Below are positions 1 to 5,884 of a stretch of 35,069 bases of DNA, one piece after another; within the stretch, counting starts at the first letter, position 1, and each line of letters opens with the position of its first letter. The position numbers and the translations under genes were made by a program. The notes under the pieces are model-generated. The model searched no databases and was not told the origin of the DNA. It saw only the letters and a list, made by a program, of their open reading frames with translations. The DNA lies in IMG/VR virus record IMGVR_UViG_3300044697_000068, positions 1 through 35,069 of that record; one strand, written 5' to 3'. The DNA comes from a virus.

Positions 1-127
1 AGAGCCTAAGACCGCCATCTCTTCAATAGCTAGTTTGTTGCTTGTCTCGAAAATGGTGATGGCTGAGGAGACTGATACCGCATAGTCTATGCGTTGATGG
101 ATACATTGGTACAACGGTACAATTGTA
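1..127. repeat. terminal direct repeat (left copy), circular closure
   Basis: The first 127 bases are identical to bases 34943-35069. An exact terminal overlap of this odd length is typical of an assembler k-mer overlap on a circular molecule and not of a biological terminal repeat, so the real circle is about 34,942 bp. The repeat lies inside parA. Confidence 0.93.
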
Positions 128-642
128 CTTTTGTTCAAATATTCCATGACCTCTTTTTCGGCTTTTGTTCCCTTGATGCACCCATTTAAAACATAAAATG
201 TTTTGGGCGATTGGGTGGATAAAACAGCATGCCGAGTACTTATAATTTCTACGATATCTTTGCTTGCCCATACATCAAACGGGGATGGTTGCAATGGAAT
301 TAAAACTAAGTCAGATATGCTAATAGCAGCCCCAATGATTTCATTCAAAGTGCCAGGCGTATCGATGAACACATAATCGTATTCAGATTTTTTTAAAATT
401 TCTGGTATTTGTAAGATAGCTGATTTTTTATCAGCAACAGTCATATTAAGAAAAGCACTACCCCCAGCATCATGCCAATCCCTCATAGAACCTTGTGTGT
501 CAGCGTCTACCAAAAGTACTTTTGTAGCTTTGTCATTCTCTACATTTTTACTTTTGTACAATTGTACATACCTAGCCAAGTTAATACACAGGGTTGATTT
601 ACCAGCCCCACCTTTTGAGTTAATTAGTGAAATTATCTTCAA
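1..642 (-). CDS. parA: ParA-type partition ATPase (5' part; continues at 34942)
   Basis: ParA/MinD-family ATPase that drives plasmid segregation along the nucleoid. It starts at a TTG (640-642) behind a GGGGGAGAG ribosome site. The in-window part encodes residues 1-214; across the circle it ends at 34916, giving 222 aa. Visible motifs are the deviant Walker A KGGAGKS (residues 10-16), Walker A' VDADTQGS (45-52) and Walker B VFIDTPG (91-97). There is no N-terminal helix-turn-helix, so it resembles the short type Ib ParA proteins that pair with a small RHH partner rather than a large ParB. The 53-aa gene upstream overlaps its start by 23 nt. Its TGA stop overlaps the ATG of the RHH gene at 34919, so the pair is translationally coupled. 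Window truncation is artificial. Confidence 0.93.
   Translation of the reverse strand, partial: MKIISLINSKGGAGKSTLCINLARYVQLYKSKNVENDKATKVLLVDADTQGSMRDWHDAGGSAFLNMTVADKKSAILQIPEILKKSEYDYVFIDTPGTLNEIIGAAISISDLVLIPLQPSPFDVWASKDIVEIISTRHAVLSTQSPKTFYVLNGCIKGTKAEKEVMEYLNKSTIVPLYQCIHQRIDYAVSVSSAITIFETSNKLAIEEMAVLGS
117..567. repeat. palindromic repeats inside parA
   Basis: GTACAATTGTAC, a perfect 12-bp palindrome, occurs at 117-128 and again at 556-567. A 14-bp palindrome CAAAAGTACTTTTG lies at 511-524. The string TACTTTTGT is shared around all three sites. All lie within the parA coding sequence. They could be binding sites for the RHH partner or simply reflect codon choice; function is not shown. 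Confidence 0.4.
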
Positions 643-781
643 GTTCTCTCCCCCAAACTTTGTCTTCTAGTTCATCATAGGCATCTATGATTTGTTCTTT
701 GTCGTATCCCCAATGGATAAGCTGATGGATTAGATCACATGCTTCAGCATCATTCAACAGAGCATTTTCACTTTTGCGCAT
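620..781 (-). CDS. small protein upstream of parA (53 aa)
   Basis: ATG at 779-781 follows AAGGGATGAA, a good ribosome site, and the frame runs 53 codons to a TAA at 620-622. The product is acidic and probably helical (starts MRKSENALLNDAEA, contains EQIIDAYDELED). It overlaps the parA start by 23 nt in another frame, so the two are probably co-translated. I do not recognise a family. The position next to parA suggests a maintenance role, but nothing in the protein proves it. Confidence 0.6.
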   Translation of the reverse strand: MRKSENALLNDAEACDLIHQLIHWGYDKEQIIDAYDELEDKVWGRELEDNFTN

Positions 782-807
782 TTCATCCCTTATAAAATTA
801 AATCAGC

Positions 808-835
808 GCTGCCACCGTGTGATCGAGATGGCAGC
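808..835 (-). promoter_or_regulatory. hairpin between the 72-aa gene and the parA cluster
   Basis: GCTGCCA (808-814) pairs with TGGCAGC (829-835), a perfect 7-bp stem with a 14-nt loop. On the minus strand it is followed by an AT-rich but not purely T tract. It could be a weak terminator, an attenuator or a processing site lowering expression of the downstream par genes. Confidence 0.4.
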
Positions 836-858
836 TTAAGGACGTCCAATCCACTGAT

Positions 859-1077
859 TTATTTATCTTGATTTGCTTTTGGCGTTAAGTCAATTTTTCC
901 GTGCAAACTCTCTGGTGGAAGCTTGAGGGCTATTTCGACCTCATCCTCAATTAATTCTTCGACTTCTTCCTCTACAGGATTGTCAGGGCCGAGATATTTT
1001 GTGCTGACGATGCCAACTATGCCTAGCACAAGACAAATCCCTATCATGGCGGCTACATGCATAACTATCTCCTTCAT
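859..1077 (-). CDS. small phage membrane protein (72 aa)
   Basis: I place the start at the ATG at 1075-1077, which overlaps the TGA of the upstream gene (ATGA) and follows AAAGAGA, rather than at the ATG at 1095, which has no ribosome site. One transmembrane segment covers about residues 5-24 (AAMIGICLVLGIVGIVS). After it come the motif KYLGPDNPVEEEVEELIEDE and a C-terminal IDLTP. Small phage and plasmid proteins with a membrane helix, a GPDNP-like turn and a C-terminal acidic helix are common, but I know of no assigned function. It is the fourth gene of the rep-par operon. Confidence 0.7.
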   Translation of the reverse strand: MKEIVMHVAAMIGICLVLGIVGIVSTKYLGPDNPVEEEVEELIEDEVEIALKLPPESLHGKIDLTPKANQDK

Positions 1078-1271
1078 AAATTCTCTTTCAGGCATAAATG
1101 TAACATTCGTGTAAGTTTGTGGGATAGCTCTTCCATGTCTCTTTGGATTTCTGCATGCATCAGATTCATGATGCGGGCCATCTTTGCCTGGGTCAGCAAT
1201 TTCTCAGGAGAGTCACGATGTTCCCCGTGAAACAATGAGCTAACTTTATTCATGATGTACTGCTCTCTCAT
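1074..1271 (-). CDS. hypothetical small helical protein (65 aa)
   Basis: Soluble, helix-rich and His/Met-rich (MNLMHAEIQRDMEELSHKL). The start overlaps the stop of the gene before it and the stop overlaps the start of the next (ATGA type at both ends), so it sits in a tightly coupled operon between the putative rep gene and the par genes. No family recognised. Confidence 0.65.
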   Translation of the reverse strand: MREQYIMNKVSSLFHGEHRDSPEKLLTQAKMARIMNLMHAEIQRDMEELSHKLTRMLHLCLKENL

Positions 1272-1453
1272 TTCTTCATCCTTGATTCACGATTGTGAAT
1301 TTTGAGGTAAGCCATCTTTTCATAATGCCAGATTCTAGCTTGTAGCCAAGCCTCATAATTCAACTGGTAAAGCTTAGTATCATCCTTATCAAGCTTAGCC
1401 TTCTCGGTAGCCCATTCGGTGATTTTTTCCCTTTCCTTTTTCGAAACTGCCAC
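1268..1453 (-). CDS. hypothetical small charged protein (61 aa, GTG start)
   Basis: The frame opens with a GTG at 1451-1453, two bases after the TAG of the rep gene. It encodes a Lys/Glu-rich helical protein with several aromatics (AWLQARIWHYEKMAYL). Its stop overlaps the next ATG. The tight spacing indicates coupling to the putative rep gene. No family recognised; an accessory replication or copy-number role is possible by position only. Confidence 0.65.
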   Translation of the reverse strand: MAVSKKEREKITEWATEKAKLDKDDTKLYQLNYEAWLQARIWHYEKMAYLKIHNRESRMKK

Positions 1454-1455
1454 AT

Positions 1456-2238
1456 CTAGCTCGCCTTGGATAGTCCAGCTTCAAGGCAAAGCTTATTGAA
1501 CATCTGAACTGAACGAGTTGAGAGGATGGAATTGTATTCTTTAGCCGTATCAAGGTCGTCTATGCTCAATATTTTGCCCGTGGTGAATGGATCAACGTAA
1601 CCGTCAATTTGCATTGAAATCTTGGCATCCAGCTCAGCCTTGGCTCTTAGGCGGTCAATGGTGGCCTTTTGCTCGCTGATTTCCTGACTTGTTTTCAATC
1701 CTTTCATGATTCCATCCTTAATTTGCTTGATGAAGTACTTAACGATGCCTCCAAGGCTCTTAATTTCAGAAACACCCTTTAATTTTTCTTTGACTGCTCT
1801 AATTTCAGATTCATTTAGCCCTTCTTGGGCACACATTTTGTCAACGCGATCAGGAGTGGGGTTAGGAGGGGATGAGGTTGGGTTGGTATTAACAGTATTT
1901 ATATAAGGTATGAGCCCCTTATCTCGGAAATAAGCTAGAAATGCGAGTTTGAATGACTGACTTAATTCCCACCCTTTCTTGAGCATGGTAATCAGCAAAC
2001 CATTGCGTCCCTTGTTCTCAACTTTGATTTCTCCTGCAGCTTCACGTTCCCTCAAAAAGCTATAAACGGTTCGGGTGGTACACTCAGCACGTTGTGCCAG
2101 TTCTGAACTTTTAAAAAACATACCTGTAGAGGATGAGTTCAATAACTTATACCAGAGATGGGAAAGTATGCTTTGACCGAAATGGTTGATGTTAAGCGAC
2201 GGATAGGTGTTGATGTGGCCATTGTGAGTTGGTATCAT
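1456..2238 (-). CDS. winged-helix protein, probable plasmid/phage replication initiator (260 aa)
   Basis: The N-terminal third holds a winged helix-turn-helix: FKSSELAQRAECTTRTVYSF (about residues 42-62) followed by a wing (IKVENKGRNGLLI). Then comes a Pro/Ser/Thr-Asn linker (about 115-130) and a helical C-terminal half. This is the general layout of lambda O-like and other theta replication initiators: DNA-binding N-terminus, flexible linker, helicase-loader contact. It heads the operon that leads to parA and follows a leader with hairpins, as expected of rep. No other replication gene (polymerase, primase, helicase) is in the genome. AAAGGTG precedes the ATG. A transcriptional regulator is the main alternative. 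Confidence 0.6.
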   Translation of the reverse strand: MIPTHNGHINTYPSLNINHFGQSILSHLWYKLLNSSSTGMFFKSSELAQRAECTTRTVYSFLREREAAGEIKVENKGRNGLLITMLKKGWELSQSFKLAFLAYFRDKGLIPYINTVNTNPTSSPPNPTPDRVDKMCAQEGLNESEIRAVKEKLKGVSEIKSLGGIVKYFIKQIKDGIMKGLKTSQEISEQKATIDRLRAKAELDAKISMQIDGYVDPFTTGKILSIDDLDTAKEYNSILSTRSVQMFNKLCLEAGLSKAS

Positions 2239-2342
2239 GGCAACACCTTTGGTATTTCAATGCCTTGGGTTCTCATTTGGTTGGTTCCTTTGAGAGTTTG
2301 AGATTCTGAATACGTCCGCCAAGAAGGTATTTAGAATCGGTT

Positions 2343-2383
2343 AAAAAAAGCTTAGAACAATAAAAATAATGAGCTTAAGCTCA
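2343..2383 (-). promoter_or_regulatory. possible attenuator/terminator in the rep leader
   Basis: A perfect 14-bp palindrome TGAGCTTAAGCTCA lies at 2370-2383. On the minus strand AGCTTA (rc of 2376-2381) can alternatively pair with TAAGCT (rc of 2349-2354), which is directly followed by seven Ts (rc of 2343-2349). Two mutually exclusive hairpins, one with a U-tract, sit about 105 nt upstream of the rep start, as in transcriptional attenuators of rep genes. Confidence 0.35.
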
Positions 2384-2477
2384 GATTGTTTCCATTTGTG
2401 TTGTAGGATTTCTGAGCAAGGATGCGCTCTTTTTTCGCCTGCCCTTGATTTACCTGTCTATTAAACTTTAATCTCAT
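2352..2477 (-). CDS. possible leader peptide/small basic ORF (41 aa)
   Basis: ATG at 2475-2477, 41 codons, TAA at 2352-2354. The N-terminus is basic (MRLKFNRQVNQGQAKKER) and the C-terminus hydrophobic (SLFLLF). The ribosome site (AGAAG) is weak. The ORF ends exactly in the possible attenuator, so it could be a leader peptide for rep. It could equally be chance. Confidence 0.25.
   Translation of the reverse strand: MRLKFNRQVNQGQAKKERILAQKSYNTNGNNLSLSSLFLLF
2445..2472 (+). promoter_or_regulatory. candidate promoter, rightward
   Basis: TTGATT (2445-2450), 16-bp spacer, TTTAAT (2467-2472) reads toward the 61-aa ORF at 2518 and would give a leader of about 40 nt. Confidence 0.4.
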
Positions 2478-2499
2478 AATTATTCTTCTATTTGAAACT

Positions 2500-2579
2500 G
2501 TGGGATAAGGTTAACTCATGATCGCATCTATTTTCCAGTGTGCGAACGACGATCATATTGAAAGTTATCATTATCCCAC
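2500..2579. repeat. inverted repeat over the start of the 61-aa ORF
   Basis: GTGGGATAA (2500-2508) is matched by TTATCCCAC (2571-2579), and ATGATCG (2518-2524) by CGATCAT (2550-2556). The intervening bases also partly pair. The left arm holds the ribosome site AAGG (2507-2510) and the ATG (2518). As RNA it could hide the start site; as DNA it could be an operator. Confidence 0.55.
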
Positions 2580-2703
2580 TTTAGATTACGTAGTTATTTC
2601 GATTCCTAATTCATGCGACTTCATTCTCCCAGATGCCTGGCACCCAGAAAATAAAGATGACACTTTGGTTGACAGTTATTTTTCGTACTTAATAATTGTT
2701 TGA
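2518..2703 (+). CDS. isolated plus-strand ORF (61 aa), uncertain
   Basis: ATG at 2518 with AAGG seven bases upstream and a candidate promoter at 2445-2472. The product is neutral to acidic with no clear domain (MIASIFQCANDDHIESYHYP). It is the only plus-strand gene between two leftward operons, and its 3' end overlaps the convergent gene ending at 2676 by 28 bp. Its isolated, opposite orientation beside the rep leader would suit a regulator or a counter-transcript region. No family recognised. Confidence 0.4.
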   Translation: MIASIFQCANDDHIESYHYPTLDYVVISIPNSCDFILPDAWHPENKDDTLVDSYFSYLIIV

Positions 2704-2924
2704 CAAAGTACCCATCCTTTATCCATCTTGAGGTAGCAAGGGTCGCCATGTGGATGCCAACCATCAGCCCAGAGCTTATTCATATCGATATCAGGCTTCT
2801 CCCCTAGATTAAGCATCAAAACCTCGTAGCCAGCCATCTTGGCGATTTTAGGGGACTTTGGCTTCTTTTCCTTTGGAATGGCTTTCACTTTCTCTTTAGT
2901 CTTCAATGCCGGTTTCTTTTTCAT
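2676..2924 (-). CDS. hypothetical protein with Lys/Pro-rich N-terminus (82 aa)
   Basis: The first 30 residues are strongly basic (KTKEKVKAIPKEKKPKSPK). They are followed by a compact domain with WADGWHPHGDPCYLKMDKGW, which resembles small phage or host DUF1737-like domains where a Trp-rich segment sits near the C-terminus. AAGGAAAATCAAA precedes the ATG. It is the last gene of the leftward early operon and overlaps the gene before it by 29 nt. Function unknown. Confidence 0.65.
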   Translation of the reverse strand: MKKKPALKTKEKVKAIPKEKKPKSPKIAKMAGYEVLMLNLGEKPDIDMNKLWADGWHPHGDPCYLKMDKGWVLCQTIIKYEK

Positions 2925-3216
2925 TTTGATTTTCCTTGTATTTAATAAAAACCACTAAAAACAATCTTTCTTCAGGAACTTCCTCAAAAGGATGAGAAGT
3001 CAGCATGATTGGATCGCTCAATTGCAACCAATCCGTTCCTCTGAATTCATCCAGTTTTTGCCTAAAATCACGGGCATCAGATGATTCAATAACCCAATAT
3101 CCATCAACATCACCATTATCATTGGCAAAAGTTAAACAAATTTGAATATATTCTATTTTTTCTTTTTCTAATTTTTCTCTGGCTTGTTTTGCCATAAAAT
3201 AGAAATCAACACCCAT
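2896..3216 (-). CDS. hypothetical protein (106 aa)
   Basis: Soluble alpha/beta-looking protein containing an acidic Asp/Gly segment (NDNGDVDGYWVIESSDARD). GAGG lies six bases before the ATG, which supports the first Met. It overlaps the preceding gene by 11 nt and the following one by 29 nt. No family recognised. Confidence 0.65.
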   Translation of the reverse strand: MGVDFYFMAKQAREKLEKEKIEYIQICLTFANDNGDVDGYWVIESSDARDFRQKLDEFRGTDWLQLSDPIMLTSHPFEEVPEERLFLVVFIKYKENQNEKETGIED

Positions 3217-3433
3217 CTTGAGCCTCTTCCTTGGGTTGCTCTTCCACTTTCATTAATACCTGCAAATTAGCCTTCATCAAATCGCTATAAAGCATTACCT
3301 GATTTGGACCCACATAAAAACCTATCAAATCACCATGATAATCAAAAACAAATTCCCCAATTGATAATGGCTTTTGTCGTATGGAAGCTTGTTTTTGATC
3401 TAATATAATTGCCACGTAATCCTCAGCTCTCAT
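3206..3433 (-). CDS. hypothetical small protein (75 aa)
   Basis: The start overlaps the stop of the gene before it (ATGA). Short beta-rich core (IGEFVFDYHGDLIGFYVGPN) and an acidic, Lys/Glu-rich tail. No family recognised. Part of the leftward operon of small genes under the RHH regulator. Confidence 0.65.
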   Translation of the reverse strand: MRAEDYVAIILDQKQASIRQKPLSIGEFVFDYHGDLIGFYVGPNQVMLYSDLMKANLQVLMKVEEQPKEEAQDGC

Positions 3434-3768
3434 TTCTTGTTCTCCATTTCAATACATTCCTTAATTGCCATCCGCATATCGTCAAAATTATAATGATAAA
3501 ATTCATCAAAGAATTGTTCAGCTTGCGCAATTACTGCTTGTCTTAATTGGTGCATTGTATTTTTAGCATAATGATTAGATATTTCATCATTTGTAATCGT
3601 GCAATAACTATTCAAGGCAGGATCCATCCTGATTCGTAACGATAATGGTTTCTGCATGCAATCTTTTAAGCACCCATAAAAATCACTTAACTGGATATCA
3701 ATAATATTAGACTTGAATATTTCATCGCGACTAATTGTAGCCCTAAACCAACATCTTATATTTTTCAT
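3430..3768 (-). CDS. hypothetical protein (112 aa)
   Basis: Starts immediately after the upstream TAA, with GGGGTGGT as ribosome site. The product has a beta-rich N-terminal part and helical C-terminal half with many Met, Cys and aromatic residues (QFFDEFYHYNFDDMR). No known motif. Its stop overlaps the next ATG. Confidence 0.65.
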   Translation of the reverse strand: MKNIRCWFRATISRDEIFKSNIIDIQLSDFYGCLKDCMQKPLSLRIRMDPALNSYCTITNDEISNHYAKNTMHQLRQAVIAQAEQFFDEFYHYNFDDMRMAIKECIEMENKK

Positions 3769-3966
3769 TTACCACCCCATAATAATTATAACGGACATAA
3801 AATAAAGCGAAGCCAATATTCCATAAGCCCATGTTAATGTGTTTATTTGTCGTTTTTGTATTAATCTCAATTCTTTAAGAACATCAATTTCCATTTGCTG
3901 AACATCTAACACGGCTTGTAAATGCATTAACTTTTCGTTAATGGGGTCAAATTCATTCCGTAGCAT
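3769..3966 (-). CDS. small membrane-anchored coiled-coil protein (65 aa)
   Basis: An N-terminal helical stretch with heptad-like leucines and isoleucines (about residues 8-38) is followed by one C-terminal transmembrane helix (WAYGILASLYFMSVIIIMGW). This is a tail-anchored layout. It overlaps the previous gene by 14 nt. Tail-anchored early phage proteins can act in superinfection exclusion or host membrane takeover, but nothing here shows which. Confidence 0.65.
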   Translation of the reverse strand: MLRNEFDPINEKLMHLQAVLDVQQMEIDVLKELRLIQKRQINTLTWAYGILASLYFMSVIIIMGW

Positions 3967-4123
3967 GATTCTCTCCCATCAGCATCTTACGTATTCCCTC
4001 TAATAGCTCATCTATTTCATTCATATAATAAGGAATATTAAGCAATTCAGCCTTGGTGTTGAATTCAATGGTTGTAGGCTCTATACCTTCGCAAGCATTA
4101 GGAATATGGCGTTTAATCTTCAT
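3953..4123 (-). CDS. hypothetical small protein (56 aa)
   Basis: ATG at 4121-4123 overlaps the TGA of the upstream gene (ATGA); the frame ends at a TGA at 3953-3955. Translation begins MKIKRHIPNACEGIEP and includes the acidic helix YMNEIDELLEGIRKML. The perfect coupling on both sides is the main evidence for it. No family recognised. Confidence 0.6.
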   Translation of the reverse strand: MKIKRHIPNACEGIEPTTIEFNTKAELLNIPYYMNEIDELLEGIRKMLMGENHATE

Positions 4124-4293
4124 TGTTTAACATCTTCTTTCAATTTATAGGTATAGCCGTAAATCTCACCATTAGGGCCTGTCTTTACTTCTTGCAGCTC
4201 ATAACCTTTTTCAGTAAGCCATTTTCTATAATCATCAGACATGAGATTAACGCCAACATTAATTATTTGAAATTTCTTTTCTATAACTTCCAT
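4120..4293 (-). CDS. hypothetical small protein (57 aa)
   Basis: Starts at the ATG at 4291-4293 directly after the upstream stop, with AGGGAT nearby as ribosome site. Translation includes DDYRKWLTEKGYELQEVKTG. Lys/Glu-rich with likely alpha-beta fold. Its stop overlaps the start of the next gene by the ATGA pattern. No family recognised. Confidence 0.6.
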   Translation of the reverse strand: MEVIEKKFQIINVGVNLMSDDYRKWLTEKGYELQEVKTGPNGEIYGYTYKLKEDVKQ

Positions 4294-4599
4294 TTAATTA
4301 TCCCTGGTTATTTCATACGGCTTTTTATCTTTATAAATTAAATACCTCTTTCCCTTGTTTTTTATTTCAAAGCAAGTGTAGCCGTGCGCTGTTTTATATA
4401 TCCTGAAAATTCCCTTGGAGACAAGTTTAATCATATATCTGCGTAACATTTTGGGGCATATCCACACAGAAGTTATAGTATGCACCCAATGCATGAGTGT
4501 TTCTTTGCCGCAACCACGGACAAAACAATGAGTAGCTTTAACATAAGTTATGAAAATAGCCTCTTCGATGAAATCATCTAAAACAATATTAGTCGTCAT
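4294..4599 (-). CDS. hypothetical protein, possible winged-helix (101 aa)
   Basis: Contains ICPKMLRRYMIKLVSKGIFR followed by YKTAHGYTCFEI. The pattern of a recognition-like helix, a 'lvskGifr' turn and a beta hairpin resembles winged-helix domains (domain end, glycine, wing). The N-terminal half is helical. A small DNA-binding regulator is possible but uncertain. Overlaps the upstream gene by 11 nt. Confidence 0.55.
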   Translation of the reverse strand: MTTNIVLDDFIEEAIFITYVKATHCFVRGCGKETLMHWVHTITSVWICPKMLRRYMIKLVSKGIFRIYKTAHGYTCFEIKNKGKRYLIYKDKKPYEITRDN

Positions 4600-5086
4600 A
4601 ATCTATCGTTCTTCCAATCAAGTCTTCTATTTCCTTCAAAACAAAACTAGCTCGATAATCTTTATATTCAAGATCATGATATTCAATATTTAACTGAATT
4701 AATTTTTGTATTTTTTCCTCAATCCCATCCATGAAAATAAAAACTTCATCCTTAGGCATTTGATCGTGCCTAAAAAGTTTGTGCATAATGTCAGAACATA
4801 TTTTAGCTTGAAGGTCTTCACATTTTGCGCCCACCTTATCTAACTTTTTCTGCTTGCGTTCCTGCTTCTTCTTTAAAACTTCATCGGGAGGACAGCCGAC
4901 TAATAATTTTTGTTCTAAATCATCTTTATCTTGCTCTAGTCTCGATATTTTTCTTCTATATTCACTATCTATAGCATCTAAAGAAACTTTTTTCAGTTCT
5001 TCCCCATAGCGCAGTATTTTTTTAAAGACTTCTTTGTTTTCTATATCTATATTTAATTCCATTAATAAAGTATCAGTAACTCTCAT
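4589..5086 (-). CDS. coiled-coil protein (165 aa)
   Basis: I take the ATG at 5084-5086, which overlaps the upstream TGA (TGATG), rather than a TTG one codon earlier. Central region of about 60 residues is Lys/Glu/Leu-rich coiled coil (YRRKISRLEQDKDDLEQKLL and KKKQERKQKKLDKVG). It is the largest gene of the leftward early operon. No enzymatic motif. Coiled-coil early proteins often act as inhibitors or scaffolds; no specific function can be assigned. Confidence 0.65.
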   Translation of the reverse strand: MRVTDTLLMELNIDIENKEVFKKILRYGEELKKVSLDAIDSEYRRKISRLEQDKDDLEQKLLVGCPPDEVLKKKQERKQKKLDKVGAKCEDLQAKICSDIMHKLFRHDQMPKDEVFIFMDGIEEKIQKLIQLNIEYHDLEYKDYRASFVLKEIEDLIGRTIDYDD

Positions 5087-5406
5087 CAATGCTCCTTAAC
5101 TTCTCTAAATTTTCCGTCTCTAGCAAAGCCGTATGCCATTTCGACGGCATTAGCGCAAATCTGTTCAATTAGACGGTCGGCTATTTTTCTCATTTTGAGA
5201 ATCTTAATAGAATGGCAAAGGATAAAAGCCGATAATAAATGACAAACTTGAGCTTGGAACATGCCATCATCATCTAGCTTATCAACATCTAAGGCCGTTA
5301 ATGTTTGTTGCATATCCAGCAACATATTATCGGCAAGCTTTTTAGCTGTGCGTTGAGCCAATTCGCTGCTACATCCTGGGCAGATAAATGGATCATGTTC
5401 CTTCAT
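5086..5406 (-). CDS. hypothetical helical protein (106 aa)
   Basis: The N-terminus carries a CPGC pair (FICPGCSSELAQRT) but no second Cys pair is clear; isolated Cys residues follow in the helical region (QVCHLLSAFILCHSIK, QICANAVEMAYGFARDG). Helix-rich protein. Its ATG overlaps the stop of the RHH gene (ATGA), so the two are coupled, and it may work with that regulator. No family recognised. Confidence 0.65.
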   Translation of the reverse strand: MKEHDPFICPGCSSELAQRTAKKLADNMLLDMQQTLTALDVDKLDDDGMFQAQVCHLLSAFILCHSIKILKMRKIADRLIEQICANAVEMAYGFARDGKFREVKEH

Positions 5407-5576
5407 TTTGACTTTTTCCTATGCTTCGCTATCCACTCTAATATCAGCCCTCTGGCAATCGTAGCCATTCGACTGAATTCCAAATGCGCCAGCTTATCAA
5501 ATTCTTCATAATCTTTGGGCTCAAGTCTCACAGAAACTTGCGAGGATCTCGTTTTCTCTTCTTTCGGTCTCGCCAT
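5403..5576 (-). CDS. ribbon-helix-helix (Arc/CopG-like) regulator (57 aa)
   Basis: ATG at 5574-5576 gives 57 codons. The sequence fits the RHH fold: a short beta strand SSQVSVRLEPKDYEEFDKLA beginning about residue 11, then helix A, a turn (HLEFSRM) and helix B (ATIARGLILEWIAK), ending in a basic tail. RHH dimers bind paired operators through the strand. It is the first gene of the leftward operon and lies beside the divergent early promoters, so autoregulation and control of the rightward operon is the natural inference. It is the best candidate for the switch regulator of this phage-plasmid; no CI-like HTH repressor was seen. Confidence 0.75.
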   Translation of the reverse strand: MARPKEEKTRSSQVSVRLEPKDYEEFDKLAHLEFSRMATIARGLILEWIAKHRKKSK

Positions 5577-5598
5577 TTAATTTTTCTCACATAAGTAT

Positions 5599-5627
5599 TT
5601 GACATTCGAAAACGCATAATATAGGAT
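5599..5627 (+). promoter_or_regulatory. rightward early promoter
   Basis: TTGACA (5599-5604), exact 17-bp spacer, TAGGAT (5622-5627), reading into the 5658-11323 operon with a leader of about 25 nt. Confidence 0.65.
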
Positions 5628-5644
5628 TGTCTCATATTAATCAA
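5616..5644 (-). promoter_or_regulatory. leftward early promoter
   Basis: On the minus strand TTGATT (rc of 5639-5644), 17-bp spacer, TATTAT (rc of 5616-5621), reading into the RHH gene. Its -10 box abuts the -10 box of the rightward promoter, so polymerase can occupy only one at a time. Confidence 0.65.
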
Positions 5645-5657
5645 GCCGAGGTTTAAG

Positions 5658-5780
5658 ATGTACGACCCAGAATACGATGAATATTATGAAGAAGAAGTTT
5701 GCGAGAAAAGCGAACAGGACGAATGGTACGAAGATGATTGCCGTGAACGTGCTAGAGATATGCAGGATTATTGCAAATGA
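5658..5780 (+). CDS. very acidic small early protein (40 aa)
   Basis: ATG at 5658 with GAGG six bases upstream. The 40-aa product has 17 Asp/Glu against 5 Lys/Arg, plus many Tyr (MYDPEYDEYYEEEV) and three Cys (residues 15, 28, 39). It is the first gene behind the rightward early promoter. Small, highly acidic first-expressed phage proteins are sometimes DNA mimics that block host restriction or nucleoid proteins (T7 Ocr is the model). That is inference from charge and position only; there is no sequence family I recognise. Confidence 0.6.
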   Translation: MYDPEYDEYYEEEVCEKSEQDEWYEDDCRERARDMQDYCK

Positions 5781-5884
5781 GTTATTTTATATCCCCTCAT
5801 ATATGGAGCAATGGCGATAATTTACTGCTTTTTTTCCTGTTGGGTAGCATAGCTGGAAGCTTAATTTATAGGAATATAAAATGA
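5777..5884 (+). CDS. single-span membrane peptide (35 aa)
   Basis: ATG overlaps the previous TGA (ATGA), and its own stop overlaps the next ATG (ATGA). The peptide has one hydrophobic helix (LLLFFLLGSIAGSLIY, about residues 16-31) with a polar N-terminus. Double coupling supports that it is translated. Function unknown. Confidence 0.55.
   Translation: MSYFISPHIWSNGDNLLLFFLLGSIAGSLIYRNIK

Noticed and set aside
1-127. Terminal repeat as a biological feature of linear phage ends.
   Set aside because: Exact, short, in the middle of parA, and best explained by assembly of a circle.
923-1114. Ser/Thr-rich plus-strand ORF opposite the membrane protein gene.
   Set aside because: Low-complexity Ser content comes from the reverse complement of Glu codons; a shadow.
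5599-5644. attP-like core in the divergent region.
   Set aside because: No integrase or repeated core was found.
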